Below are positions 29,661 through 39,001 of a DNA stretch of 64,000 nucleotides, piece after piece. Made by a program: the position numbers and the translations under genes. Where the stretch lies: NCBI RefSeq assembly GCF_024449095.1, contig NZ_CP024627.1, positions 124,001 through 188,000 of the forward strand. The letters are read 5' to 3'. How positions within the stretch are numbered: position 1 is the first letter of the stretch; the number at the start of each line of letters is the position of its first letter. The notes beneath the pieces are model-generated. The model worked only from the letters and a program-made list of their open reading frames with translations. It made no database searches and was not told where the DNA came from. The DNA is from Vibrio coralliilyticus (GTDB lineage Bacteria > Pseudomonadota > Gammaproteobacteria > Enterobacterales > Vibrionaceae).

Positions 29661-30973
29661 TGTCGAAAGAGCAATTAAGAGCTCAAATTGCAGACCTTGT
29701 AGAGCAATATGCAGAGCTAGAGTACGCACCTAAAGAGTTTGTTGGTGGAAAAAGTGTGGTTCCTCCTTCAGGTAAAGTGCTTGGAGCAAGAGAACTACAA
29801 TTAATGGTTGAAGCCTCTCTTGATGGCTGGTTAACAACTGGTCGATTCAATGACGCTTTTGAGCAGCGCCTGGGAGAGTACTTGGGGGTTCCTTATGTGT
29901 TGACTACGACGTCAGGTTCTTCAGCTAACCTTCTTGCGTTAACTGCACTAACATCCCCTAAACTAGGTGAACGTCAACTAAAGCCTGGTGATGAAGTGAT
30001 TACCGTTGCTGCAGGTTTCCCTACGACAGTAAACCCAACGATCCAAAATGGCTTGGTGCCTGTATTTGTTGATGTCGATATTCCAACCTACCAAATTAAG
30101 CCAGAAATGATAGAAGCTGCCGTTTCGGAGAAAACTAAGGCAATCATGGTGGCTCACACTTTGGGTAATACATTTGACCTTACCGAAGCGCGTCGTGTTG
30201 CCGATAAGTACAACCTTTGGTTAATCGAAGATTGTTGTGATGCTTTAGGCTCAACATACAATGGTCAAATGGTTGGAACGATTGGTGATATTGCCACTGT
30301 CAGCTTTTATCCTGCTCACCATATCACCATGGGTGAGGGAGGCGCTGTTTTTACAAAAGATAAAGAACTACGCAAGTTAGTAGAGTCTTTTCGTGATTGG
30401 GGACGTGACTGCTATTGTCCACCGGGCTGTGACAATACTTGTGGCAAGCGCTTTGACCAGCAGCTAGGCTCACTTCCTGATGGTTATGACCATAAGTACA
30501 CCTACTCTCATCTAGGTTACAACTTGAAAATTACCGACATGCAGGCAGCATGCGGCCTTGCTCAGATGGATAGAGTAGAAGAGCTCGTTCAAAAACGTAA
30601 GTACAACTATGTGTATTTACGTGACGGCTTAGCGTCATGTGAAGAGTTTATTATTCTGCCAGAAGCGACGGAGAACTCAGAGCCTTCTTGGTTTGGTTTC
30701 CCAATTACTATACGTGAAGACTCAGGTATTGATCGCGTCGATCTGCTGAGGTTCATGGACCAATATAAGATTGGTACTCGTCTTCTGTTTGCCGGTAACC
30801 TGACCCGTCAACCGTATTTTGAGAATGTGCATTATCGAGTGGTTGGTGATTTAACTAACACAGACTTGATCATGAATAACACTTTCTGGATTGGTGTTTA
30901 TCCAGGTCTAGGGCAAGATCACTTGGACTTTGTTATCGAAAAGTTTGAAGAGTTTTTCGGTGTTAGTTTCTAA
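29660..30973 (+). CDS. ddhC: CDP-4-keto-6-deoxyglucose 3-dehydratase (E1)
   Basis: PMP- and [2Fe-2S]-dependent enzyme that removes the C-3 hydroxyl with DdhD. The usual PLP lysine is replaced by His220 in [13 protein letters not shown], the diagnostic change of this enzyme. Cluster cysteines are Cys251, Cys253, Cys257 and Cys261. Length 437 aa equals Salmonella RfbH. It is translationally coupled to ddhB. Together, ddhA-D commit the pathway to a 3,6-dideoxyhexose. Confidence 0.97.
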   Translation: MSKEQLRAQIADLVEQYAELEYAPKEFVGGKSVVPPSGKVLGARELQLMVEASLDGWLTTGRFNDAFEQRLGEYLGVPYVLTTTSGSSANLLALTALTSPKLGERQLKPGDEVITVAAGFPTTVNPTIQNGLVPVFVDVDIPTYQIKPEMIEAAVSEKTKAIMVAHTLGNTFDLTEARRVADKYNLWLIEDCCDALGSTYNGQMVGTIGDIATVSFYPAHHITMGEGGAVFTKDKELRKLVESFRDWGRDCYCPPGCDNTCGKRFDQQLGSLPDGYDHKYTYSHLGYNLKITDMQAACGLAQMDRVEELVQKRKYNYVYLRDGLASCEEFIILPEATENSEPSWFGFPITIREDSGIDRVDLLRFMDQYKIGTRLLFAGNLTRQPYFENVHYRVVGDLTNTDLIMNNTFWIGVYPGLGQDHLDFVIEKFEEFFGVSF

Positions 30974-30992
30974 AAACAGCAATAAAGAATGG

Positions 30993-31023
30993 AAAGCCAA
31001 TGAGAAATCATTGGCTTTATTTT
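30993..31023 (+). terminator. Intra-operon hairpin between ddhC and the epimerase gene
   Basis: A 10-bp perfect stem AAAGCCAATG / CATTGGCTTT with an AGAAAT loop is followed by ATTTT. It ends at the ATG (31024) of the next gene. It looks like an internal attenuator or an RNA-processing stop rather than an operon end. Confidence 0.6.
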
Positions 31024-31575
31024 ATGAATATAACGCACCTCGATGTTTCAGGCTGCTACTTAATTGATCTTCCAAAGTTTGAAGATCATCGCGGCGCCTT
31101 TATTAAAACCTTCCATCCAAGCTTCTTTGAAGGTACGCCAATTTCTGAGTTTGACCTTCAAGAAGAGTTTTATTCTGTATCGAAAAAGAATGTTCTGCGG
31201 GGGCTTCACTTTCAAGAGCCACCTGCTGCACATAATAAAATCGTGACTTGCCTAGAGGGGGAAGTACTCGACTTCTTCGTTGATATCCGGAAATCATCCC
31301 AGACTTATGGCAAGCTTGTTACGGTGGAATTGAATGCAAATAAACCGCAACTTGTCTATCTCCCTAAAGGTATCGCCCATGGCTTTCTTACGCGATCAGA
31401 GCATGCGACGTTGCTTTACAAAACTGATAATGTTTATGCACCAGAGCTAGATAAGGGTATTTTATGGTCAAGTGTGGGCCTAGACACTGAGGGTGCATCA
31501 CTAGGAGAATTGATTATTTCTGAGAGAGATCAATCATTTCCCAGTTTAGAAAACTATGAGAGCCCATTCTTATGA
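31024..31575 (+). CDS. ascE: RmlC-like CDP-3,6-dideoxyhexulose 5-epimerase (AscE type)
   Basis: Cupin epimerase of the RmlC family. The catalytic region VLRGLHFQEPPAAHNKIVTCLEG and KGIAHGFLT are visible. In the ascarylose pathway the AscE enzyme epimerises C-5 of the dideoxyhexulose, giving the L-series. That role fits the position right after ddhC and before a reductase; a dTDP-specific RmlC is instead found at 46184. ATG 31024 follows the hairpin directly. The alternative ATG 31000 adds eight residues and lies inside the hairpin. The specific product is inferred. Confidence 0.75.
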   Translation: MNITHLDVSGCYLIDLPKFEDHRGAFIKTFHPSFFEGTPISEFDLQEEFYSVSKKNVLRGLHFQEPPAAHNKIVTCLEGEVLDFFVDIRKSSQTYGKLVTVELNANKPQLVYLPKGIAHGFLTRSEHATLLYKTDNVYAPELDKGILWSSVGLDTEGASLGELIISERDQSFPSLENYESPFL

Positions 31576-32438
31576 AAGTATTAGTGACAGGTGCGACAGG
31601 CTTTATTGGTCAGCAATTTATTGCCACCTGGAGAAATGAGTATGACATTCATGCATTGGTAAGGGCGAACAATGGCTCTATTACAGGTGCTCATATTCAT
31701 GAATACGATGGAACAATCAGTTCAATTAAGGCTGCGTTAACGGACATTGATGTCGTCTTGCATCTTGCTACCTGTTATCGGGCTGCCCATCAGGAAAGCG
31801 ATATCACCCCGATGCTAGAGGCTAATATTGTATTTGGCACTCAACTACTCGAAGCGATGAATCAAACGGGCACATGCCGAATCGTCAATGTAGGTACAAC
31901 ATGGCAAAAGTTTGAGGGAGAGCATTATCGTTACGCCAATCTATATGCTGCGACCAAGCAGGCTTTTCAGGAGTTATTGAATTTCTACTCTGATGCGTAT
32001 AAATGGCATAGCCTACATTTACATTTCAACGATACCTACGGCAAAGAAGATCATCGAAAAAAAATTATTCAATTACTGATTGAAACCGCTGAGAAAGGCA
32101 ATGATTTAGATATGAGCCTCGGGGAGCAAAGGTTTGAAGCTTGCCACATTAGTGATGCTATTAACGCGTTGAACGTAGCATTAAAGCGAGTCGCCTTATC
32201 AGATACTCCTAGATGTGAGGAATTTTCCATTTTAACTGGGGATGACACGTCGCTAAGAGAGCTAGTTAGCCTTGTTGAAAGTGTTACCCAGCTACCACTC
32301 AGAATCAATTGGGGGATGCGCCCTTATCGTGACAGAGAAGTTATGGCTCCTCCTCATCATGCTTATACCCCACTTCCCGGGTGGAAGAAAAAAATTTCAC
32401 TGCAAGAAGGTATTAAAGATCTTTTAGGGCCAAAATAA
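31572..32438 (+). CDS. ascF: NAD(P)-dependent SDR, CDP-3,6-dideoxyhexulose 4-reductase (AscF type)
   Basis: Extended short-chain dehydrogenase/reductase. The N-terminal TGATGFIGQQF binds NAD(P), and the catalytic YAATK lies in YANLYAATKQAF. Length 288 aa. It overlaps the epimerase gene by 4 bp (ATGA), so the two are translationally coupled. As the last sugar-nucleotide gene of the ddh block it should reduce C-4 and fix the final dideoxyhexose; with a C-5 epimerase the expected product is CDP-ascarylose. Abequose-, paratose- or tyvelose-type reductases act without such an epimerase. Confidence 0.75.
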   Translation: MKVLVTGATGFIGQQFIATWRNEYDIHALVRANNGSITGAHIHEYDGTISSIKAALTDIDVVLHLATCYRAAHQESDITPMLEANIVFGTQLLEAMNQTGTCRIVNVGTTWQKFEGEHYRYANLYAATKQAFQELLNFYSDAYKWHSLHLHFNDTYGKEDHRKKIIQLLIETAEKGNDLDMSLGEQRFEACHISDAINALNVALKRVALSDTPRCEEFSILTGDDTSLRELVSLVESVTQLPLRINWGMRPYRDREVMAPPHHAYTPLPGWKKKISLQEGIKDLLGPK

Positions 32439-32439
32439 A

Positions 32440-33429
32440 ATGTTTGATTTAACATCGACTACCAATCACTTTAATAAATATACAGCAGTAAAGTCTCAAT
32501 TATTGTGGAGTAATGTAATAGAGCAAGAAGAGGCGGTCGAAGTCTCAATCACAATTCCTACTTATAGAAGGCCAAAACTTCTACTGGAAGCCGTAAAGTC
32601 TGCTGCTCAGCAATCGGGACATATCAAGTTTGAAATAGTGATTGTTGATAATGACGATAGTCGAGAATTCTCTAAGCAAATAATAGAGAGTTTAAAAGGT
32701 ATAGACAGTAATATTCGTTATTATATTAATGATGAAAATATCGGTATGTTTGGGAATTGGAATCGATGTATTGAACTTGCCGACGCAAGTAGAATTACAA
32801 TACTTAATGATGATGATTTACTCGATAAAGACTGGTTAGATATTGTTTCAAAATACAGAAAATATAGTTTTGTTAAAGTAGATAACCAGAGCTTTACCAA
32901 CCAAAGTGATATTCATCCATATAATGGTGATAAGAAAATAAAAGAAAAAGAACTTAAATTAAAGGATTGCTTTTGGGGAAATATTAACCCAGGCTCGTTG
33001 GGCATACTTATGGATAAACAGGTGTGCTTGGATATTGGAGGCTTTAACCCGGATTTATACCCTACAGCAGATTATGACTTCTTATGTCGCTATATCAATA
33101 GTTATAATTCGATTAGAGTTAAAGCGAATCTTTCTTATTATCGATGGGCTGAGAATGAAAGCATGAAGAAAGAGGTATTAGAAAGGTTTGTTTGTAATGA
33201 TTTTGATATGAGAACACGTTTTTATAAGCAGACACCTCTAACGACTTTAACATGCAGAGTGCTATCTATGAGGTATTTTGAACGTTTATCTCGGGTTAAC
33301 CCTAATCTTGATTTCAATGTCATTAAAGAACATATGAATATTACAGATCGTGATTTGAAGATCATGCGTATTTTCCGTATTCGATTTTTCTGGTCTGTGC
33401 TTAAAGACGTAACAAAGTTGTTTTTATAA
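32440..33429 (+). CDS. GT2 family glycosyltransferase
   Basis: GT-A fold transferase. Motifs are SITIPTYRRPKLLLEAV, VIVDNDDSREF and the DxD-like LNDDDLLDKDWLDI. The C terminus is basic and hydrophobic, fit for membrane association. It starts 1 bp after the reductase stop, so it probably uses the dideoxyhexose made by the upstream genes. It is visibly more AT-rich than the ddh genes before it, a sign of separate acquisition. Donor and acceptor are not readable. Confidence 0.8.
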   Translation: MFDLTSTTNHFNKYTAVKSQLLWSNVIEQEEAVEVSITIPTYRRPKLLLEAVKSAAQQSGHIKFEIVIVDNDDSREFSKQIIESLKGIDSNIRYYINDENIGMFGNWNRCIELADASRITILNDDDLLDKDWLDIVSKYRKYSFVKVDNQSFTNQSDIHPYNGDKKIKEKELKLKDCFWGNINPGSLGILMDKQVCLDIGGFNPDLYPTADYDFLCRYINSYNSIRVKANLSYYRWAENESMKKEVLERFVCNDFDMRTRFYKQTPLTTLTCRVLSMRYFERLSRVNPNLDFNVIKEHMNITDRDLKIMRIFRIRFFWSVLKDVTKLFL

Positions 33430-33440
33430 AGGTGTTCTCT

Positions 33441-34169
33441 ATGAAAGTTTTTGTAATATCGTTGATAGAGTCTACTGAGCGACAAGAGAGAATCCAGAAT
33501 ACGCTAGAAGCTCAAGACATCAAATTTGAGTTCTTCAATGCTGTCGATGGACGAAAAGGCCTACCTGAAGACTTGATCAATTTACCGGATGATCAACATC
33601 GGAGAATATTTCGTAGCAGACCATTAACTCCAGGTGAGCGTGGTTGTTATGCCAGTCATTATCGTCTATGGCAAAAATGCATAGAACTCAATGAGCCGAT
33701 TTTGATTATTGAAGACGATTGTTTGCCTACTCACTTTATGAAGTCGTCTTTAAACACTTTAGGGCAAATGCATAATAGAGGTTATGAATATATTCGAGTT
33801 GAGCCGCAAAATGGCAAAGCGACTCTATTAGAAGAAATTAATGGTTCTCACAGTGTATTTTGGCACGATAACCGTGGGGGAACACGTGGATACAGTATTT
33901 CTCCTAGCGGCGCAAAGAAGCTTCTTGATAAGAGTAAGCGCTGGTTATGCGCAGTGGATAACCATATCGGTGAGTCATACCGCACAGGTTTAAAGTGTAC
34001 CGGTATTATTCCTTATTTAGTGTTAGATCCTGCAGACATGGGAACCACGATTCAAAATAGCGGAGCGAAACTCAAAACGCCTATTTATTTTAAAGTGACT
34101 CGTGAAATTTATCGTTTTTACGTTTTTATACGACTGTCTTTATGGAATATGAAAAATAGCAGGCTCTAA
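33441..34169 (+). CDS. GT25 family LPS glycosyltransferase
   Basis: GT25 (LOS galactosyltransferase-type) enzyme. The family start is MKVFVISLIESTERQERI, with the conserved FFNAVDGR, GCYASHYRLWQKC and the acidic IIEDDC. ATG 33441 with AAAGGTG upstream is preferred over GTG 33432. It is paralogous to the gene at 39913-40638, with about the same length and motif order. It ends 3 bp from the convergent acyltransferase gene, leaving no room for a terminator. Confidence 0.87.
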   Translation: MKVFVISLIESTERQERIQNTLEAQDIKFEFFNAVDGRKGLPEDLINLPDDQHRRIFRSRPLTPGERGCYASHYRLWQKCIELNEPILIIEDDCLPTHFMKSSLNTLGQMHNRGYEYIRVEPQNGKATLLEEINGSHSVFWHDNRGGTRGYSISPSGAKKLLDKSKRWLCAVDNHIGESYRTGLKCTGIIPYLVLDPADMGTTIQNSGAKLKTPIYFKVTREIYRFYVFIRLSLWNMKNSRL

Positions 34170-34172
34170 GTG

Positions 34173-34853
34173 TTATAGGTGGAACGTTTTCCCTGTAAAG
34201 TCTGCAATGGCATGTGCTGGGTTTCCACCGATAACGGTATTGCCGTCAAACTGACGAGACACAGTAGAAGTACTTGCGATAACGGAATTGGTTGCTATGT
34301 GAGCCCCTTTAAGAATCGTAGACCTAGCGCCAACCCATACTTTATCTTCAATGGTTATTGGTTGATCTGGATTAGTTTGTTGGTTTTCTGAATCGGTAAT
34401 TTTGTGTAGATCTGAATCCATAAATAGAGTCTGCCAAGAGACTAAACAGTTGTGACCGAAAGATATTTCTCGATGACAAACAATAGTCGCTTCGCCTGTA
34501 AAGTTGCTTCCCGAACCAATGGTTAATGTTCCAGTGATGTGAAGTTTGGAACCTGTACCTATCTTAATGTGATGGCCTAACTTAATGTGCCCGTTTTGAT
34601 CTACGTTCCATATAAAGCGAGAGTACTTGTTGTCTGCAATTTGTACACGGCCAAACCCTAGTTTGATTTTCCCTAGCTTGGCAGACTCAGGAATAGATAC
34701 TTTACCGCCTAAAGACACAAACTTGGTGCGATGATTAACCAGAATTGGCAATTTTATCGCTTGGCTCAATGGAAGGTAATAAAAATTAAAAAAGAGTGTT
34801 TTGGGTACGCATCTCACATAGTGGTATAACTTGGACAACTTCTTCAAACTCAT
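34173..34853 (-). CDS. Left-handed beta-helix (hexapeptide repeat) acyltransferase
   Basis: Acyltransferase of the LbetaH type (WbbJ/Maa-like), probably acetylating an LPS sugar. Hexapeptide repeats run through the centre (IKIGTGSKLHITGTLTIGSG), and the C-terminal coil is IEDKVWVGARSTILKGAHIATNSVIAS, ending in GGNPAHAI. ATG 34853 overlaps the waaA stop (TGATG), so it is coupled to waaA. Acceptor sugar unknown. Confidence 0.8.
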   Translation of the reverse strand: MSLKKLSKLYHYVRCVPKTLFFNFYYLPLSQAIKLPILVNHRTKFVSLGGKVSIPESAKLGKIKLGFGRVQIADNKYSRFIWNVDQNGHIKLGHHIKIGTGSKLHITGTLTIGSGSNFTGEATIVCHREISFGHNCLVSWQTLFMDSDLHKITDSENQQTNPDQPITIEDKVWVGARSTILKGAHIATNSVIASTSTVSRQFDGNTVIGGNPAHAIADFTGKTFHL

Positions 34854-36124
34854 CACTTTTCTCCAAATATGTATTGGACTGTTTTTTCGAGTGCGCCTCG
34901 GTTCCGCTCCACTACATCTAAGGCTGCTTGGCCTTGTTCACCCCTGAGCGCTGGAGACTGAAGAAGCAAAATGATTTTGTCTGCTAGATCAGACTCTGAA
35001 TTGATAATTTGACAACTATTTGCAGTCAATAACTGTTGTGTGATGTCGGCAAAATTAAAATAACTCGGTCCAGTCAGGGTTGGTTTTGAGAGTGCGGCCG
35101 GCTCTAATAGGTTATGCCCTCCCACTTTACTTCCAACCAAGCTCCCCCCCATAAAGCAGACGTCACTCGCGCCAATAAGTGTCAACATTTCACCCATAGT
35201 GTCACCTAAATACACTTTTGTATTTTCTGTAACTGCTACTTTGGTTGTCCGACGTACAGTTGTGAAGTGTTCACTGCATTGTACCATGACATCATTAAAT
35301 CGTTCGGGGTGTCTAGGAACCAGTATGAGTAGGGCATTTGGTACATGCTCAACAACTTGTGAGTGGGCAGCGAGTATTTTTTCATCTTCACCTTCATGGG
35401 TGCTGGCAGCAATCCAAATCGGGCGAGAGTAGCCTAACTCAGACCTGAGTCGGTTTGCCGTTTCTAATTGCTTAGCTGAAATAGAGATATCGAACTTTAT
35501 GGAGCCTGAGACATAGACTTTACTTTGTGGTATTCCCAGTTTCTCAAACCTTTTAGCATCATCTTTGTGCTGACAGATGACTTGGCTTAAAGCAGGAGAA
35601 AAGCTATCAAACAAAGGCTTGATTTTTGTATAGCCTCGAAACGATTTATCGGATAAACGTGCGTTTGCGATAGTGATAGGAATATTCTGTTTAGATACCG
35701 CTATCAATGTATTGGGCCATAGTTCAGTTTCGATAATGATTAACTGTTTTGGCCTGACTGTTTTTAAAAAGGTTTTGACTGCCCAAGTAAAATCCAGAGG
35801 CATATATCTATGTTCGGCATATTTCTTTAAATTTTCTGCCTGCTTAGCACCTGTTGGAGTTGTAGTAGTGACAAGGATTTTAGCATTTGGCTGGGCTTGA
35901 TGTATCTTCTTAATCAACGGTGATACAGCAATAACTTCTCCCACTGAAACAGCGTGAATCCATATGACAGGCTTTTTCTCAGGGTTTTTCAGGCTAGGTG
36001 TGAAACCGAAATGTTCTTTCCAGCGAGAGCCCACGGAAGGTTTACCAAGCTTATGTTTATATAAGCTTGGTAAAAGGAAAGGAAGAGCAATGGCTAGTAA
36101 AAGTGTATATAGAGCTCGTATCAC
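34853..36124 (-). CDS. waaA: 3-deoxy-D-manno-octulosonic acid transferase WaaA
   Basis: Transfers Kdo from CMP-Kdo to lipid IVA at the inner membrane. An N-terminal membrane anchor (LYTLLLAIALPFLLPSLY) precedes the GT-B domains with KPSVGSRWKEHFG and IWIHAVSVGEV. IIIETELWPN and GGHNLLEPAALSKPTLTGPSYFNF are also conserved. Length 423 aa. Start is GTG 36124, overlapping the upstream GT32 stop. Presence of kdkA and an OpsX-type heptosyltransferase suggests one Kdo is added, as in Haemophilus and vibrios. Confidence 0.95.
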   Translation of the reverse strand: MIRALYTLLLAIALPFLLPSLYKHKLGKPSVGSRWKEHFGFTPSLKNPEKKPVIWIHAVSVGEVIAVSPLIKKIHQAQPNAKILVTTTTPTGAKQAENLKKYAEHRYMPLDFTWAVKTFLKTVRPKQLIIIETELWPNTLIAVSKQNIPITIANARLSDKSFRGYTKIKPLFDSFSPALSQVICQHKDDAKRFEKLGIPQSKVYVSGSIKFDISISAKQLETANRLRSELGYSRPIWIAASTHEGEDEKILAAHSQVVEHVPNALLILVPRHPERFNDVMVQCSEHFTTVRRTTKVAVTENTKVYLGDTMGEMLTLIGASDVCFMGGSLVGSKVGGHNLLEPAALSKPTLTGPSYFNFADITQQLLTANSCQIINSESDLADKIILLLQSPALRGEQGQAALDVVERNRGALEKTVQYIFGEK

Positions 36125-36900
36125 TTGAGGAGATCTTCCGGTTTTTTATGTGTCCATTTACTACGAGGTTTATCTAGGTATTGAAAGTGCTCATTCGTAA
36201 ATGTGCCTTGTATACAAACGTACTTTCTTTCTTTGTAAGCAACCTGTTTATTTTCTAGAACCTCAGTGATCACCATCGGGCCCGTTAAAAAATAGACGCC
36301 TTGCGCAATATTTCGACTTTCAATGTTCTCGACAATCTTGTTGATGGCTAATTCATAATCTGGGTTTTTGGGTTCTGATGCGAGAAAGAAGTTTGTAAAG
36401 TGTTGATTCTTTTCAAGCTTCACATACATCGCGTTATCATCTTGAGGCAGGATATGCTTGAGCGGCCATACGAGTGTTGCGTCTATATCCATGTAAATAC
36501 CACCATGGGTATAGATAGTAATGAGTCGCCATAAATCAGCTTGTGCAGCACCATCATTTAATTGCATGTAAGCGTTATATACTCGCTCAGAAGCATTTGC
36601 TTTGATGAACTCGGCACGTTCTTCTGTACTAACATAGCGATACTCATAATCTAATGACATCAGGCGATTGAACAGGTAGTTAAGATAAACAGGTAAAGTA
36701 CTTCGTGCAGAGAAGTTGGTTTGCCATATTATCTTGGGAATCTTGGTTTGCTCACTAGAAAACACTTTCGGCTTAGACAAAGATGGAATCGTAAAGCGTT
36801 TATTTGGAAACAAAGCATGAAAAGGGTATGACAACATTTTAAAAATGTTGCCGATGAGCCTAATGAGTCGATTGGAAACTAAAATTGATAGATTTTTCAT
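36121..36900 (-). CDS. GT32-type glycosyltransferase with DxD sugar-binding motif
   Basis: Family GT32 (Och1/capsular transferase type). IPKIIWQTNFS near the N terminus and the DxD region AAQADLWRLITIYTHGGIYMDIDATLV are diagnostic. A basic hydrophobic N terminus (about 1-25) suggests membrane association. The stop overlaps the waaA GTG by 4 bp, so the two are coupled. Probably adds a hexose or hexosamine to the core. Confidence 0.82.
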   Translation of the reverse strand: MKNLSILVSNRLIRLIGNIFKMLSYPFHALFPNKRFTIPSLSKPKVFSSEQTKIPKIIWQTNFSARSTLPVYLNYLFNRLMSLDYEYRYVSTEERAEFIKANASERVYNAYMQLNDGAAQADLWRLITIYTHGGIYMDIDATLVWPLKHILPQDDNAMYVKLEKNQHFTNFFLASEPKNPDYELAINKIVENIESRNIAQGVYFLTGPMVITEVLENKQVAYKERKYVCIQGTFTNEHFQYLDKPRSKWTHKKPEDLLK

Positions 36901-36927
36901 TGCTGCTTATAAAATTCCGAAATGAAG

Positions 36928-37947
36928 TTATTGGCTCGATAGGGCACGGGAAATTGCATCTGTGATTTGTACCGTGGTCGGTATTGAGCCATTAGCATTC
37001 ATCACGATATCATGGTGCTCATACAAAGGCGTATATCTAAACGGTACTGTCGCATAGAAAATGCCTACAGTTGGTGTATGGGTTGATATTGCAATGTTCC
37101 GGACGCCAGTATCAGGAGCGACCATTAACGTTGCTTTCGCCGTTAAGTCTACGAGTTCGTCAAGTGGCAAACACGGCTGAATTTTAAAGTTAGGATATTT
37201 TAAAAGGCTTTGACAAAAATCCCCTTTCTCAAAGTCATTTTTGCCTTCCAGATACACGTGAGTATGATTTGGGTTCTCTTGGACTGCCTTCTCTAATACC
37301 GCAAACATTTGTTCTTTGGATAATATTTTTCGCAGCTGCGAGGCGCCGTTAAAATAGAGCACATAGGGAACTTCAGTGTCTACCAGTTCGCGATGATCTG
37401 GATAGGCAAAGTCTAGTGGGTGAGAGGGGTTGTGGCCTAGTAGCTTGAGCATATCTAACATGCATTCCACTTCTGGCTGAAAATCAGAGCGATGAACGGC
37501 AACATTAAATAAAGTACCGCAGAAGTACCATTTGTATGGAAAGCCTATTTTTAGCTTGGCTTTACTTAATGCTGTCATCCAATGAGAACGGTTAGTGCTC
37601 GCCAAATCGAAAATTATGTCTTGTTCGCCTAGTTGTTTGATGTTTTGAATTTTTTCTTTGACAGATGTTGTTTTCCCTGGCTCTTTTCCTGGCATCACAT
37701 GAACATGATCAACTAAGTCACTCGGTATACCATACATATAGTTAGAGACTGGCACTAAGGTTATCTCTGCGTTAGGAAAAAACTTCCGTGCTTCAACCAA
37801 AAATGGGCGAACAACAACCTGATCCCCAAGTGCTGCGTGTCTAATTACTGCTATTTTCTTGATTTTTTGAGGCTGAAAATCATCTTGAATATACTTGCGT
37901 GCTTTTTTAGAAGCGTAAGCACCACGCTCAAACCATAGGTGTTTCAT
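36928..37947 (-). CDS. GT9 family heptosyltransferase-like protein
   Basis: GT9 enzyme. The N-terminal IAVIRHAALGDQVVVRPFL has the R-x-x-ALGD motif. The donor-site region includes LMVAPDTGVRNIAISTHTPTVGIF, and YFNGASQLRKIL stands where most members have an aromatic/GA-x-W motif. About 30 extra N-terminal residues precede the usual start. It follows waaF by 3 bp and precedes GT32-waaA in one minus-strand operon. It could add the third heptose (WaaQ role), but that is inference. Confidence 0.82.
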   Translation of the reverse strand: MKHLWFERGAYASKKARKYIQDDFQPQKIKKIAVIRHAALGDQVVVRPFLVEARKFFPNAEITLVPVSNYMYGIPSDLVDHVHVMPGKEPGKTTSVKEKIQNIKQLGEQDIIFDLASTNRSHWMTALSKAKLKIGFPYKWYFCGTLFNVAVHRSDFQPEVECMLDMLKLLGHNPSHPLDFAYPDHRELVDTEVPYVLYFNGASQLRKILSKEQMFAVLEKAVQENPNHTHVYLEGKNDFEKGDFCQSLLKYPNFKIQPCLPLDELVDLTAKATLMVAPDTGVRNIAISTHTPTVGIFYATVPFRYTPLYEHHDIVMNANGSIPTTVQITDAISRALSSQ

Positions 37948-37950
37948 GAA

Positions 37951-38982
37951 TTATTGCTCTAGAAATTTATCAACAGCATTGATGACTTGAGAAGGCATTA
38001 GTTTATTGAGACAGTCTTGGTGACCAAGTGGGCATTCTCGTTTGAAGCACGGCCGACACTCAACGTCAGTATGCACCATTTCTAACGTGTCAGTCAGAGG
38101 TGGCGTATATTTTGGTGAACTAGAGCCGTAAATAGCGACTATATTACACCCGACCGCCGCAGAAACATGCATTAAGCCTGAATCGTTTGATACAACGGTA
38201 TGACAGGCTGCCAACAAATCCACCGCCTCGATAAGGGACGTTTTCCCTGCTAAATTAAAACAGTATTGTTGTTGTTCTGGTGTAAGAGCTGATTTGATTT
38301 GTTCGGTGACAGCTTTGTCTTTTTCTGAGCCAAACAACCAAACTTGCTGGCCTTTATCTATAAGATATTTGGTAAGAGCTGAGTAGTGCTTTTCTGGCCA
38401 GCGCTTTGCTGGGCCAAACTCTGCCCCAGGACATAGGCCTACGACTGGAAGTTGCTTCTCTAGACCTAATTTCTGACGAGCCGCGAGTTGTGAAGTAATG
38501 TCGACTGTTAGGCTTGGCTTTGGACAATTGGCTAACTTAACCTCTTCCAACATCTTTTTAGAAGTTGAAGCCAGAGCGACGTACCTTTCAACCATATATT
38601 GAAATACACGCTTATCAGGACGAAGATCTGTCAGCAGACCGTATCTGAACTCTCCTTTCCAACCTGTTCGTTTCGGTATTCGAGCAAAGCATGGAATTAG
38701 AGCTGATTTTGCTGAATTAGGTAAGATGTATGCATGACTATAATTATTTTTACGTAGTTCATACCCAATAGCTCTTCGACCAAACAGGTTGAAGTCACCA
38801 TGACCAATCGGCATCTCTATGGCTTGATGTACTTCAGGCATACGCTCTAGTATGGGCTTACACCAAGCAGGAGCAAGGACATCCAGCTCACAGTCTGGAT
38901 GTTTGGCTTTGAGTGTCGTATACAAGCTTTGCGACATAACCATGTCGCCAACCCAAGAGGGACCGATAATGAGAATTTTCAT
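37951..38982 (-). CDS. waaF: LPS heptosyltransferase II WaaF
   Basis: Adds the second L,D-heptose to the inner core from ADP-heptose. Strong WaaF signatures are ILIIGPSWVGDMVMSQSLY at the start, LPNSAKSALIP, TGWKGEFRYGLL, CPGAEFGPAKRWP and VSNDSGLMHVSAAVG. Length 343 aa against 348 in E. coli. Its substrate comes from HldD, encoded nearby at 43012-43953. Confidence 0.95.
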   Translation of the reverse strand: MKILIIGPSWVGDMVMSQSLYTTLKAKHPDCELDVLAPAWCKPILERMPEVHQAIEMPIGHGDFNLFGRRAIGYELRKNNYSHAYILPNSAKSALIPCFARIPKRTGWKGEFRYGLLTDLRPDKRVFQYMVERYVALASTSKKMLEEVKLANCPKPSLTVDITSQLAARQKLGLEKQLPVVGLCPGAEFGPAKRWPEKHYSALTKYLIDKGQQVWLFGSEKDKAVTEQIKSALTPEQQQYCFNLAGKTSLIEAVDLLAACHTVVSNDSGLMHVSAAVGCNIVAIYGSSSPKYTPPLTDTLEMVHTDVECRPCFKRECPLGHQDCLNKLMPSQVINAVDKFLEQ

Positions 38983-39001
38983 TTAGGAAGCTAGGGTTCA
39001 T

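Noticed and set aside
31000..31023. Earlier ATG for the RmlC-like epimerase
   Set aside because: It lies inside the hairpin stem and adds eight residues not expected for the family; ATG 31024 is preferred, although its ribosome site is also weak.
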